A stretch of 64,000 nucleotides of DNA from the NCBI GenBank assembly GCA_035485275.1, contig DATHOE010000047.1, forward strand, positions 1-64,000, written 5' to 3'. This document shows, in pieces, positions 37,284 to 49,231 of this stretch. This DNA is from DAIDJD01 sp035485275. GTDB lineage: Bacteria; Oederibacteriota; JAJYGY01; DAIDJD01. Position 1 is the first letter of the stretch. Each line of letters begins with the position of its first letter. Below the pieces are notes generated by a model. The model saw only the letters and a list, made by a program, of their open reading frames with translations, searched no databases and was not told the DNA's origin. A program made the position numbers and the translations under genes.

Positions 37284-37456
37284 CAAATGCTCCAAGGATA
37301 GGGTGCCGACTTATGTTCGCAATAAGCGGATTAATAAGCCAACCTTAAACCTCACCTAAAAACCGCGCGGGAACGGCGGCCGCAGTCCGGAACGGCAGGG
37401 AGGCCTTGACGCCCGGTCCCGCTCGGGCGATGGTGGATAAATTACTTGGGGGCCCA

Positions 37457-37951
37457 ATGAATATCAAAAGCGAGGGAAAGCGCGACCAGACGGAGGAATC
37501 CCGCGCCATCATCGACGCCCTGCGCCGCCTGGTGCGCGGGCTGCGCCTGTACGCCCGCCACTGCGAGGCCCGCCTGGGCCTGAGCGCGGCCCAGCTCTTC
37601 GCCCTGCGCAAGGTCCAGGAAGCCGGCGCCCTCAACCTCCGGGGCCTGGCGCGGGCGACCCTGACCGACCTGAGTTCCGTGAGCGTCGTGGCGGAGCGCC
37701 TGAGGGCCAAGGGCCTGCTGCACAGCCGCCGCTCCCCGGACGACCGCCGCAAGGTGGAGCTGACCCTCGCCGCCAGGGGCGCGGCGCTCCTGAAGCGCAG
37801 CCCGGATCCGCTCCAGGACCGCCTGGTCGCGTCCCTGAGGGGCATGTCCCCGGCCCGGCGAAGGGCTTTGGAAAGGGACTTGGGCGTGTTGGTTCGCGAC
37901 GCGGGCCTGGACGGGCAGGCGGCGCGCCTATTCTTCGAGGATGAAGCGTGA
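37457..37951 (+). CDS. MarR-family transcriptional regulator
   Basis: About 164 residues. Winged-helix core: LRLYARHCEARLGLSAAQLFALRKV, the recognition region LRGLARATLTDLSSVSVVAERL and the wing RRSPDDRRKVELTLAARG. It overlaps the CLC gene by four bases and is transcribed away from the CDF gene, so it may control either side; that is inference. The ATG at 37457 was chosen as it directly precedes a charged N-terminus and follows a G-rich site; earlier in-frame ATGs exist at 37406 and 37433. Confidence 0.85.
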   Translation: MNIKSEGKRDQTEESRAIIDALRRLVRGLRLYARHCEARLGLSAAQLFALRKVQEAGALNLRGLARATLTDLSSVSVVAERLRAKGLLHSRRSPDDRRKVELTLAARGAALLKRSPDPLQDRLVASLRGMSPARRRALERDLGVLVRDAGLDGQAARLFFEDEA

Positions 37952-39270
37952 AAAAGATCCATAGCCCCGGAGTGGGCGAAGTGCGCCTCTGCGCCCTCAG
38001 CCTGCTGACGGCCCTGCCCGCCTTCGTGCTCGGCCGCGGGCTTTTGATGCTCATCCATCTCTTCACGAACCTGCTCTTCCACGGAACCTGGTCCACGGTC
38101 GACAGCGCCTTTTCCGGGGCCATGCCCCTGTGGTGCGCGCTGATTCCGGCCTTCGGCGGGCTGGCCATAGGCCTGGTCGCCCGCTACGGCAGCCCGGCGG
38201 TGCGCGGCCACGGCATCCCCGAGGTGATCGAAATCGTCCTGACCAAGGACAGCCGGGTGCCCTGGAAAGTGGCGCTCCTCAAACCCCTGTGCTCGGCGCT
38301 GTCCATCGGCTCCGGCGGCCCCTTCGGCGCGGAAGGCCCGGTCATAGGCCTGGGGGGCTCCCTCGGCTCCCTGCTGGGCCAGGTCGTCCCCGTGAGCGCC
38401 CGGGAACGCAAAATCCTCCTCTCCGCGGGCGCCGCGGCCGGCATCACGGCGGTGTTCGGCTGCCCGGTCGCGGCCACGCTGCTCGCCCTGGAGCTGCTGC
38501 TGTTCGAGTTCAGCCCCCTGTCCCTGGCGGCCGTGGGCCTGGCCAGCGCGCTTGCCGGCTGCATGCGCCTGGCCTGGGTGGACGTGTCCCCGATTTTCCT
38601 CATGGCTCCCATGGCGGATCCGGGCGCCTGGACGCCCCTCTTTTACGCCGGCCTGGGCCTGCCCCTGGGCCTGGCCGCGGCCGGGATCACCGAGGCCGTC
38701 GGTTTTTCCGAACGCAGCTTCGAGCGCCTGCCCATGCACTGGATGTGGTGGCCGGCGCTGGGCGGGCTGGCCGTCGGCGCCTTGGGCCTGCTGGAGCCGC
38801 GCGTCTTCGGCCCCGGCTACGCCAGCGTCAGCGCCACCCTCAACGGCCAGTTGGTGGCCGGCGCCCTGCTCGCCTTCGTGGCCTTCAAGGCGCTGGCCTG
38901 GATCCTGGCCCTGGGCAGCGGCACCGCCGGCGGAACCCTCGCCCCCCTCTTCGGGATCGGGGCGGGGCTGGGCGGCCTGCTCACCGCCGCGGCGGCCCTG
39001 CGCTGGCCCGGCCTGGGCCTGGATCCCCGCATGGGCGCCCTGGTGGGCATGGCCGCGGTGTTCGCCGGGGCTTCCCACGCGCCGCTCGCTTCCATGATCC
39101 TGGCCCTGGAGACCACCCACCGCCTGGAAGCGTCCCTGCCGCTGCTGGGCGCCTGCGTCCTGGCGACCCTGGTCTGCCGGACCCTGCTGCCCCATTCCCT
39201 CATGACCGAGGGCCCCCGGCGACGGGGGGTGCTCTTCCCGGGCGTCCAAAGCGCCCTGCACCGGGAATGA
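37948..39270 (+). CDS. CLC-family chloride channel or transporter
   Basis: 440 residues, integral membrane. Selectivity-filter motifs GSGGP (121-125), GAEGP (127-131) and GGTLAP are present. The gating glutamate is retained as Glu129. At the position of the internal proton glutamate of E. coli ClcA (Glu203) this protein has Leu183, one residue after Glu182. That could mean channel-like rather than H+/Cl- exchange behaviour. There is no C-terminal CBS pair. It starts with GTG at 37948, overlapping the marR stop, and is coupled to the gene at 39267. Confidence 0.92.
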   Translation: MKKIHSPGVGEVRLCALSLLTALPAFVLGRGLLMLIHLFTNLLFHGTWSTVDSAFSGAMPLWCALIPAFGGLAIGLVARYGSPAVRGHGIPEVIEIVLTKDSRVPWKVALLKPLCSALSIGSGGPFGAEGPVIGLGGSLGSLLGQVVPVSARERKILLSAGAAAGITAVFGCPVAATLLALELLLFEFSPLSLAAVGLASALAGCMRLAWVDVSPIFLMAPMADPGAWTPLFYAGLGLPLGLAAAGITEAVGFSERSFERLPMHWMWWPALGGLAVGALGLLEPRVFGPGYASVSATLNGQLVAGALLAFVAFKALAWILALGSGTAGGTLAPLFGIGAGLGGLLTAAAALRWPGLGLDPRMGALVGMAAVFAGASHAPLASMILALETTHRLEASLPLLGACVLATLVCRTLLPHSLMTEGPRRRGVLFPGVQSALHRE

Positions 39271-40253
39271 AAACGCCGGAAGCGAGGGCGCAGGTCTGGG
39301 CGCCCCCCGAAGGCGTAAACGTGCCGGCGCGGGCCTCGGACCTGGCCGGATTGGTCGCCCTGCTGAAACTCGCCGCTGCCCGCCTGGGGAGCGCGGGCCT
39401 GGATTTCGGCGCGCGTTTGCGGCTCCTGCGCGGCATCTATTACGGCACCACCCACAGCCTGGACTTCGAGAAACGCCGTAGCGGGCTGAGGAATCTCGGC
39501 TTCAACCTGTACCTGCGCTCCTGGCCCCCCGCCGACCCCAGCCCCCTGCTGGGAGCGGAGCTGGTCCGGGCCCTGAAGGATTCCTCGGAGATCCGCCATG
39601 CGGGCTGCGCCGTCGATATCGGGCATGTTTTCGTGGGGCTGGAGGCGCGCTCGCACCTGTCCACGCGCAGGCTGAACCTCATCGCCCAAGGCGGCACAGG
39701 CCTGGAACTGGTAACCTGGGTGGGTGACCTCGGCGGAGCGGCGGGCCTGCTCGCGGTCGAACGCATGGACCGCCCTGCTGTCGGCGCCATGGAGCTGCTC
39801 TTCTCTGCGGACAGCTACGACCTCTCGGCCAACCTGGAGGGCGACCTGGCCGGCTACCTGGTGGGCCGGAAACGCGGCGCCGGACCGCGTCCCACGCCGC
39901 CGGACCTGGAGAGATTCCCCAGCATTGCGGACGCCCTTCAAGGCTATCTGTCCGATCCGCCGGGCGCCTCCGACTGGTCCCGGCGCCACGAACTGTTCAT
40001 ACGGATGATCGGCGGCTCGGTCGTCGAGGGCCGGATCGACGGGCGTGAAACCCTGGCCCGCATGGTGTTCGAAAAAACCCGCTCCTTCGCCTCATTCTAT
40101 GTCCTGTACCGGCTCAAATTCCTGGGGCGGCTCAGCGCATCCGCCCTCGCGGAAGCCTCCCGGCATGTGCGCGGCGCGGCCGCGGAGGTGAGCGAGGTTT
40201 TCGTCGGCAGGCTGGAGCGGGGCGTCGCCCATGCGCAGGCCCGGCGCCCCTGA
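39267..40253 (+). CDS. Hypothetical protein coupled to the CLC gene
   Basis: 328 residues, soluble, no signal peptide or membrane segment seen. I do not recognise a family. Visible parts: LRLLRGIYYGTTHSLDFEKR near residue 55, AVDIGHVFVGLEARSH near 115-130 and LIAQGGTGLELVTWVGDLGG near 145-165, then a helical C-terminal half ending in an Arg-rich tail. The Asp/Glu/His-rich middle might be an active site. The ATG overlaps the CLC stop by three bases, so it is translated with it. The operon ends in a strong terminator. Confidence 0.7.
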   Translation: MKTPEARAQVWAPPEGVNVPARASDLAGLVALLKLAAARLGSAGLDFGARLRLLRGIYYGTTHSLDFEKRRSGLRNLGFNLYLRSWPPADPSPLLGAELVRALKDSSEIRHAGCAVDIGHVFVGLEARSHLSTRRLNLIAQGGTGLELVTWVGDLGGAAGLLAVERMDRPAVGAMELLFSADSYDLSANLEGDLAGYLVGRKRGAGPRPTPPDLERFPSIADALQGYLSDPPGASDWSRRHELFIRMIGGSVVEGRIDGRETLARMVFEKTRSFASFYVLYRLKFLGRLSASALAEASRHVRGAAAEVSEVFVGRLERGVAHAQARRP

Positions 40254-40277
40254 GCCAAAAACGGCTGGGGTCCACGC

Positions 40278-40319
40278 ACAAAAAAAGGGAGGGGCCTAAG
40301 CCCCTCCCCCTTTTTTGTG
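40278..40319. terminator. Bidirectional rho-independent terminator
   Basis: Long stem GGGAGGGGC/GCCCCTCCC around a CTAA loop, flanked by CACAAAAAAA and TTTTTTGTG. It stops the plus-strand marR-clc-unknown unit and the minus-strand NAD(P)-binding gene's upstream neighbours equally. Confidence 0.92.
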
Positions 40320-40326
40320 CTGAAAA

Positions 40327-40953
40327 TCAGTAACCGATAAGGGGCGACTGGCCCAGCCAAGTGTCGCTGGTCAATTGCTCCAGCATGAAGGCGGCCAGAT
40401 CCGCCCGGGTCATGCTCCACTCGATGCCCGTGCCCTTCCCCTTCAGGACGGCCTTGACCCCGCCCCGGGCGGGCGCGTTCAGGAGCCGTCCGGGCCGGAC
40501 GCTGACATAGTCCAGCCCGCTGGCGAAGAGAAGTTCCTCGCCCCGCGCCTTGTCCTCGAAGATCTGCTTCAAAAACAGGGGCAGGATGAGGGCGCGGTAG
40601 ATGAAAGGCCCTTCCTGGGCGCTGTCCCCCATGCCGAGCGCGGACAGGCTCACCAGGCGCCTGACCTTGTTCTTCTGCATCCCCTCGATCAGGTTGCGCA
40701 TCAGGGTCTCCTGGATGTCGTCCCTCTTGAAGGAGCGTGGTCCGAAGGCGCTCAGCACCGCGTCCTGGCCCTTCAGGGCCGCGTCCAGCGAATCCTTGTC
40801 GCGCGCATCGCCCTTGGCCACGCGGACCCCTTCGGGCGCCTTATAGTCCTCCGGCTTGCGGACGAATGCCGTGACCTGATGACCCTTTTCCACGGCGCCT
40901 TGGACCAGCCAATGCCCGGTGCCGCCGGTGGCGCCGATGACGAGTACCTTCAT
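40327..40953 (-). CDS. NAD(P)-binding (NmrA/BVR-B-like) protein
   Basis: 208 residues. Rossmann N-terminus VLVIGATGGTGHWLV, then FVRKPEDY, KGDARDKDSLDAAL and VRRLVSLSALGMG, as in atypical short-chain dehydrogenases related to NmrA and biliverdin reductase B. SVRPGRLLNAPARG follows the core. No catalytic Tyr-x-x-x-Lys is seen, so it may act as a redox sensor or a reductase of unknown substrate. The ATG at 40951-40953 follows GGGAG. It stands alone. Confidence 0.83.
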   Translation of the reverse strand: MKVLVIGATGGTGHWLVQGAVEKGHQVTAFVRKPEDYKAPEGVRVAKGDARDKDSLDAALKGQDAVLSAFGPRSFKRDDIQETLMRNLIEGMQKNKVRRLVSLSALGMGDSAQEGPFIYRALILPLFLKQIFEDKARGEELLFASGLDYVSVRPGRLLNAPARGGVKAVLKGKGTGIEWSMTRADLAAFMLEQLTSDTWLGQSPLIGY

Positions 40954-41049
40954 GGGACTCCCTGAGTAAGACAAGCTTCAACCTCCAACGCCCCCCGAAA
41001 GAGCATTGTACCTGCAAAAGGCGGGGCTGTCGCCGTCCAAGGGTCCGGC

Positions 41050-42045
41050 CTATCGTCTCAACGAATAGAGTGCGCACAAAAACAGGGCCGTCGCGACCAG
41101 CTCGCTGACGACCGGGATCCTGAGCTGCCCCCCCTTGTCGAAGAATGTGGTCCCTTCCCTGAAGTCGAGCAGATGCAGGAGGGACGTCGCGATCATGCTC
41201 AGCAGGCAGTAGGCGGCGAAATAATTCAGGCCCCTAAACGGCACCACCTGCGTGCCGCCCGCGGACTTGATGGTGAAGCAGGCCAGCAGAATGGCGGCCA
41301 CGAACACGTCGCTCATGGACCATTTGCCGATGGCGTTCAGGAATTTCGAGATCTTTGAGTTGGCTGATTCCGTGGTGGTAAGGGCCGCCAGGAAGGTCAG
41401 GACTATCTTGACCGCCGGGGTGACGACGCTGAACAGGGTGACGAAGCCGCCGAAAATCCAGTGGCCCTTCACGAACAGCTCCACGATCACGGAAGACACG
41501 CTCCGCACCTCGTGCTGGATGACCGGGGTGGTCCCGAAAAAATCCTTGATGCCGGTGGAGATCATCATGGCCGAGGCCGTGATCCCGACCACAAAGGACA
41601 CGGCGGAAACGCCCGTGAAGGCGAAAAGGAAGTGGCGCAGCCTGTCGGATTTAGAGCCCAGAACGGCCGCCAAGAGGTAGGCCAGGCTGAGGCCCATCAG
41701 GGCCCAGGACCAGCGCATCGCGACGGCCTCCTCCCGGGCCGCCTTGTCGTCCATAGGACGGACCTCCGCGAGCGCCAGGGTCGACTGCCGCAGCGACGGC
41801 AGATGGGCGTGCTGGTACAGGTAGGACACGATCACGGGGCCTATGATCCGATGCTGCTGGGTGAACTTTTCGGCCACCTGGGCGCCCTCGTTCCGCAGGC
41901 TCCTCATGCCGCAGGCCTGGTCCAGGTGGTCCGTGGCGGCGTTGGTGTATTCGACGGTCCGCAGTCCGGCATAGCTGGCGACCAGGAGGTAGCACAGCGC
42001 GAACACGCGTTGCCAAAGAGGCAGATACCCGATGCGCAGGCCCAT
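41050..42045 (-). CDS. PqiA-type integral membrane protein
   Basis: 331 residues with several membrane helices. The C-terminal half carries the PqiA-like stretch FLNAIGKWSMSDVFVAAILL and preceding VKIVLTFLAALTTT, seen in paraquat-inducible protein A. An N-terminal region faces out and may be loop-rich (LRQSTLALAEVRPMDD). PqiA proteins work with MCE-type PqiB in lipid transport between membranes, but no MCE gene lies here. The neighbour at 42045 is an AsmA-like protein, another envelope lipid-related class. They share one base of overlap. Confidence 0.72.
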   Translation of the reverse strand: MGLRIGYLPLWQRVFALCYLLVASYAGLRTVEYTNAATDHLDQACGMRSLRNEGAQVAEKFTQQHRIIGPVIVSYLYQHAHLPSLRQSTLALAEVRPMDDKAAREEAVAMRWSWALMGLSLAYLLAAVLGSKSDRLRHFLFAFTGVSAVSFVVGITASAMMISTGIKDFFGTTPVIQHEVRSVSSVIVELFVKGHWIFGGFVTLFSVVTPAVKIVLTFLAALTTTESANSKISKFLNAIGKWSMSDVFVAAILLACFTIKSAGGTQVVPFRGLNYFAAYCLLSMIATSLLHLLDFREGTTFFDKGGQLRIPVVSELVATALFLCALYSLRR

Positions 42046-43115
42046 CAGTTCCCCCGCTTCTGGAGGTCTTCCATCTTCGCCGCGCCGCCGAGCCCGTGGG
42101 GCAGCGCCTTGACGAAGCCGTGTTCGAACATGTAGGCGGGCGCCGTCCAAATGCTGGTGGCGGGGTCCTTGAATTCCCCGGCGAATTCGATCTTGGCCTC
42201 GACGCTCTTGTCCTTGTCCGTGAAAGCCCAGACCAGGACCCTGAGAAGCACCCTTTGGACCAGCCTGCGGATGTCGAACTGGGATTTTTTCATCTTGAGG
42301 TTCTGGATCGTGGGTTTGATGTAGCCTTTGAACTTGCCCGCCGCTCCGGAGCCCTCGCTGTGGGTGTCCACGGAGCCGGACAGCACCTGCATACCCTCGT
42401 AGCGCTGGAACAGGGGATTGAGCTGGGTGAGCTTGAGCCCGGTCAAGTCGGCGCTGTAGTCGAAGGTGGGCGCCGGGGCGTAGGGGTCGAAACGGGCGCA
42501 CAACGAGACCAGGGCGTCGTCCATCACCCTGGCGCTCGCGGTGACCGCGCCGGCGGCCGGGCCGCCGCCCTTGCGGCCGACGCTCAGGTTTCCGGCATCC
42601 AAAAAGACGCGGTTCATCTGGACGTCCACCGGCGGCTTGCCATAGGGGTCGCTGAAATGGATCTCGCCGTTCTCAAGGGCGAATTGGTCAATTTCGACCG
42701 GGGAGAGGCCGCCGAGGACCGCCAGCCAGTCCACCCCCAGGCCGGCCTGGCTCTGGCCGCTGCTCGGGCCGCCCACAAAATTGACCCGGCCGTCCTCGAC
42801 CACGACGCGGGCAAGGAAACGCCCCTTTAGGATGGATTGCCACTGCGGGCCGACCTCGATCGCCTCCGCCCGGAAAAAGGGCGTTTTCACCGCGCCGTCT
42901 TTTTTCGTGATCGTCAGGCCCTCGATCCGGTAGGCGCCGCGCCACAGGCTCAGGCCGACGCCGTCGATGTGCCCGTCGTAGCTCGACATGGTCCGCAGTT
43001 CGCGGTTCACCCCGGCCGCGATGGACATAGCCAGGAAAATCCTGAACAGGACCGCCAGCCCCGCGAGAGCCAGGAACGCCGTCAAGAGGAGCTTATATTT
43101 GAACCTAGGTTTCAT
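42045..43115 (-). CDS. AsmA/DUF748-like membrane-anchored periplasmic protein
   Basis: About 356 residues: an N-terminal signal-anchor (YKLLLTAFLALAGLAVLFRIFLA), then a beta-rich region starting HIDGVGLSLWRGAYRIEGLT, VEDGRVNFVGG, FALENGEIHFSDP and LTGLKLTQLNP, typical of AsmA-like or DUF748 repeat proteins. The end carries a helical EAKIEFAGEFKDPATS stretch. AsmA-like proteins are linked with phospholipid transfer to the outer membrane. Assigned by pattern only. The ATG at 43113-43115 is used. Confidence 0.68.
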   Translation of the reverse strand: MKPRFKYKLLLTAFLALAGLAVLFRIFLAMSIAAGVNRELRTMSSYDGHIDGVGLSLWRGAYRIEGLTITKKDGAVKTPFFRAEAIEVGPQWQSILKGRFLARVVVEDGRVNFVGGPSSGQSQAGLGVDWLAVLGGLSPVEIDQFALENGEIHFSDPYGKPPVDVQMNRVFLDAGNLSVGRKGGGPAAGAVTASARVMDDALVSLCARFDPYAPAPTFDYSADLTGLKLTQLNPLFQRYEGMQVLSGSVDTHSEGSGAAGKFKGYIKPTIQNLKMKKSQFDIRRLVQRVLLRVLVWAFTDKDKSVEAKIEFAGEFKDPATSIWTAPAYMFEHGFVKALPHGLGGAAKMEDLQKRGN

Positions 43116-43177
43116 GCCGCCGCCCGAATTCCAGGGATATCCCACTGCTCAATGGCGCTCGGGCCGGATTTATTCCT

Positions 43178-43214
43178 GAAAAAAATGGGGGCGTTTTTCG
43201 GGAATAAAGCCCCC
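43178..43214 (-). terminator. Candidate terminator downstream of the signalling operon
   Basis: Minus strand: GGGGGC stem, 16-base loop, GCCCCC, then ATTTTTTTC. It lies after the two receiver genes ending at 43506 and before the AsmA-like gene, with the small plus-strand gene 43281-43487 antisense in between. Confidence 0.5.
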
Positions 43215-43280
43215 GGTGGGCGGCATTCATTCCGGGACAGATCCGCCGCTTTCGCACCCAACAGAAATGGAGAAGCACCC

Positions 43281-43487
43281 ATGAAGGAACCAGGACTGGA
43301 TCACCGCCACCGCGACAAGAGCGGCCCCAAAGGCGGGGAGATACAACAAAAACGCGGCGACACGCTGAACAAAAACCTGTTGAAACCGGTCCCCCAGTTC
43401 TCGCCGGGCGCGAAACTCAGCACCATGCGCGCGGAAACGGGGAAAACCGGCCTGAAGGCCGTGGCGAAATCCGCGAAAAAAAGGTGA
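43281..43487 (+). CDS. Small basic protein, unknown
   Basis: 68 residues, highly basic and hydrophilic, with DHRHRDKSGPKGGEIQQKRG near the N-terminus and a Lys-rich end. The HRDKxG...GEI..K.GDTL pattern resembles a small conserved family of uncharacterised basic proteins in other bacteria, but I cannot confirm this. A GGAG lies nine bases before the ATG. It is one of few plus-strand genes and sits antisense to the presumed 3' end of the signalling operon. Confidence 0.55.
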   Translation: MKEPGLDHRHRDKSGPKGGEIQQKRGDTLNKNLLKPVPQFSPGAKLSTMRAETGKTGLKAVAKSAKKR

Positions 43488-43505
43488 AAAGGGCGGCGCC
43501 GGTGC

Positions 43506-43940
43506 CTAGAGGGCCGGCGTCGACAATCTCAGCCAATAGTTCTCGATGAGCTCTATGGCCTGCTGGAAATCGTCGAGGTCGAAGGGTTTGCTGACGAAGC
43601 TGTTGGCGCCCAAGGCGTAGCTGCGTTTGATGTCGGCGTCCAAATGGGAGGTGGAGAAGACCACGATCGGGATCCCCCGCAGCGCGGGGTCGGACTTGCA
43701 TTCCGAAAGCACCTGCCAGCCGTCCTTCTTGGGCAGGTTCAAATCAAGCAGGATCAAGGCCGGGTGCAGGCCCGACCCTTTTTCCCTGAGGTAGGCCATG
43801 GCCTGCTGCCCGTCGTCCATGGTCACGACGTTCTTTCCGCGCTTGTTCTGGTCCAGGGCCCACAGCACCAGCTTGGTGTCGAGGCTGGAGTCCTCGACCA
43901 CGAGGATCTCCCGGACCGGTCCCAAAACAAAAAGTTCCAT
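43506..43940 (-). CDS. Single-domain response regulator (Rcp1-like)
   Basis: 144 residues, one receiver domain. Acidic pair in ILVVEDSSLD, phosphoacceptor Asp66 in LILLDLNLPKKDGWQVL, switch Ser/Thr in VVFSTS and Lys in NSFVSKPFDL. No output domain. The LNLPKKDGW layout and the insert before it match Rcp1-type regulators paired with phytochrome-like kinases. It ends the six-gene operon, four bases after its paralogue. Confidence 0.93.
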   Translation of the reverse strand: MELFVLGPVREILVVEDSSLDTKLVLWALDQNKRGKNVVTMDDGQQAMAYLREKGSGLHPALILLDLNLPKKDGWQVLSECKSDPALRGIPIVVFSTSHLDADIKRSYALGANSFVSKPFDLDDFQQAIELIENYWLRLSTPAL

Positions 43941-43944
43941 GCGA

Positions 43945-44385
43945 TCAGCTCCTGATCCAGGGCGCCGACAGGCCCAGCCAATAGCGTTCGATCATCTCCA
44001 CCGCCCCCTGGAACGCGTCCATGTCATAGGGCTTGGTGACGAAGCTGTTCGCGCCCAGGGCATAGCAGCGTTTCACATCGCTGTCCGCCAGGGAGGTCGT
44101 GAATACCACGACCGGGATGGCCTTCAACGCGGGATCGGTCTTGCAGGCGCCCAGCACCTGCCAGCCGTCGATCCGGGGAAGGTTCAGGTCCAGTAGGATC
44201 AGGTCCGGTTTAGCCCCATGGGCCTGGAGATTGAGGTGGGCCAAAGCCTGTTCCCCGTCGGTCACCGCCGTGATCGTCTTCCTGTTGGCGCCGGCGTTGA
44301 GGGCCGCCAGGATCATCCTCAGGTCGATGGCCGTGTCCTCGACCACGAGGACCTCCTTCGAAACCGCCAAAACCGCGTTCGCCAT
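43945..44385 (-). CDS. Single-domain response regulator (Rcp1-like), paralogue
   Basis: 146 residues. Receiver with VLVVEDTAIDLR, phospho-Asp in LILLDLNLPRIDGWQVLGAC, VVVFTTS and NSFVTKPYDM, all canonical. Similar throughout to the product of 43506-43940, indicating tandem duplication. It begins five bases after the stop of the receiver-kinase gene and probably takes phosphate from it or from the large hybrid kinase; this is inference. Confidence 0.93.
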   Translation of the reverse strand: MANAVLAVSKEVLVVEDTAIDLRMILAALNAGANRKTITAVTDGEQALAHLNLQAHGAKPDLILLDLNLPRIDGWQVLGACKTDPALKAIPVVVFTTSLADSDVKRCYALGANSFVTKPYDMDAFQGAVEMIERYWLGLSAPWIRS

Positions 44386-44390
44386 GGCAC

Positions 44391-45569
44391 CTAGCCTTTG
44401 TGTGGGATGCTGAAAAAGAACGTCGTGCCCCTGCCGAAACGGGATTCCAGCCAGATGCGGCCGGCGTGCCTCTCCACGATCTTTTTGCAGAGGGAAAGGC
44501 CCAGCCCGTTCCCGGGATATTCGTCGCGGGAATGCAGCCGGCTGAACAGCTTGAACACTTTGTCGAATTGGTCGGCTTCGATCCCGATGCCCTGGTCGGC
44601 GACCGAAAAGACCCACTCCACGCCGTTATCCGCGGCGCCCACCCTCACGACCGGCGCGCCGTCCCCGCAGAATTTCAGGGCGTTGCCGATCAGGTTCTGG
44701 AACACCTGGCCGAGCAGCGCGGGCTCGGCCCTCAAGGCGGGCAGGGGCCCCAGCGTGACCTCGGCCTTTTTTTCGTCGATCACTTCCTTCAGTTGCCCGA
44801 GCACCTGGTCGACCAGCAGCCCGCAGTCCACCGCCACCGGCGCCTGACCGCCGATGCCCACCTGGGAGAAGGACAGCAGGTCGTTGATGAGCTGCCGCAT
44901 GCGCCGCGCCGAATCGATGACGATGCCGATGGTTTCCCGGTCCTCGGCGGTGAAGCGTTCCGGGCTGTCCCTGCTCAAAAGCTGCAGGTAGGTGTTTATG
45001 GTCCGCAAGGGCTCCTGGAGGTCGTGGGAGGCCGCCGCGGCGAACTGGGCCAGGTCCTGGTTGGACCGGGCCAAATCCTGGCTGCGCAGTTCCAGGTCCT
45101 TGGTGCGCTCGAAGACCCGCTCCTCCAGCCCCGCGTTGGAATCCCGCAGCTCGACGTTGAGGCACCGGATCTCCTCGGTCTTCTGGAACAACTCGATGAA
45201 GACCTTCACTTTTTGCCGCAGGACGTCGGGAACGAAGGGCTTGATCAGGTACTCGACCGCGCCGCTTTCGTAGCCCCTGGAGACCTGGGAGGGGCTCCTT
45301 TCGTCGGCGGTCAGGAAGATGATCGGCGTACAGCGGCTGCGTTCGCGCGTCCGGATGAGGTCGGCGGTCTCGATCCCGTCCATGACGGGCATGTGGACGT
45401 CCAGCAAAACGACCGAAAAGTCTTCCTGCTCCAGGAGCCTCAGGGCCTCCTTGCCCGACCCGGCCCTGACCAAATCCTGGTCCAGGCCGCCCAGGACCGC
45501 CTCCAGGCTCAGGAGGTTCCTGGCTTCGTCGTCGACCATCAGTATTTTCGTCCTTTTATGGCCGTACAC
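44391..45569 (-). CDS. Receiver-histidine kinase fusion
   Basis: About 392 residues from a GTG at 45567-45569: an N-terminal receiver (phospho-Asp57 in VVLLDVHMPVMDG), a coiled-coil linker (ELRDSNAGLEERVFERTKDL), a HisKA domain (His182 in AASHDLQEPLRT) and a HATPase (QVFQNLIGNALKFCGDG, DQGIGIEADQFDKVF, GNGLGLSLCKKI). No sensor or membrane segment, so it is cytoplasmic and probably driven by phosphotransfer to its receiver. It follows the large kinase by 17 bases. The GTG start is inferred, since the next ATG would cut the first strand of the receiver. Confidence 0.9.
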   Translation of the reverse strand: MYGHKRTKILMVDDEARNLLSLEAVLGGLDQDLVRAGSGKEALRLLEQEDFSVVLLDVHMPVMDGIETADLIRTRERSRCTPIIFLTADERSPSQVSRGYESGAVEYLIKPFVPDVLRQKVKVFIELFQKTEEIRCLNVELRDSNAGLEERVFERTKDLELRSQDLARSNQDLAQFAAAASHDLQEPLRTINTYLQLLSRDSPERFTAEDRETIGIVIDSARRMRQLINDLLSFSQVGIGGQAPVAVDCGLLVDQVLGQLKEVIDEKKAEVTLGPLPALRAEPALLGQVFQNLIGNALKFCGDGAPVVRVGAADNGVEWVFSVADQGIGIEADQFDKVFKLFSRLHSRDEYPGNGLGLSLCKKIVERHAGRIWLESRFGRGTTFFFSIPHKG

Positions 45570-45586
45570 TTCCCCCCGGGTCCTGT

Positions 45587-49227
<3,641 letters not shown>

Positions 49228-49231
<4 letters not shown>

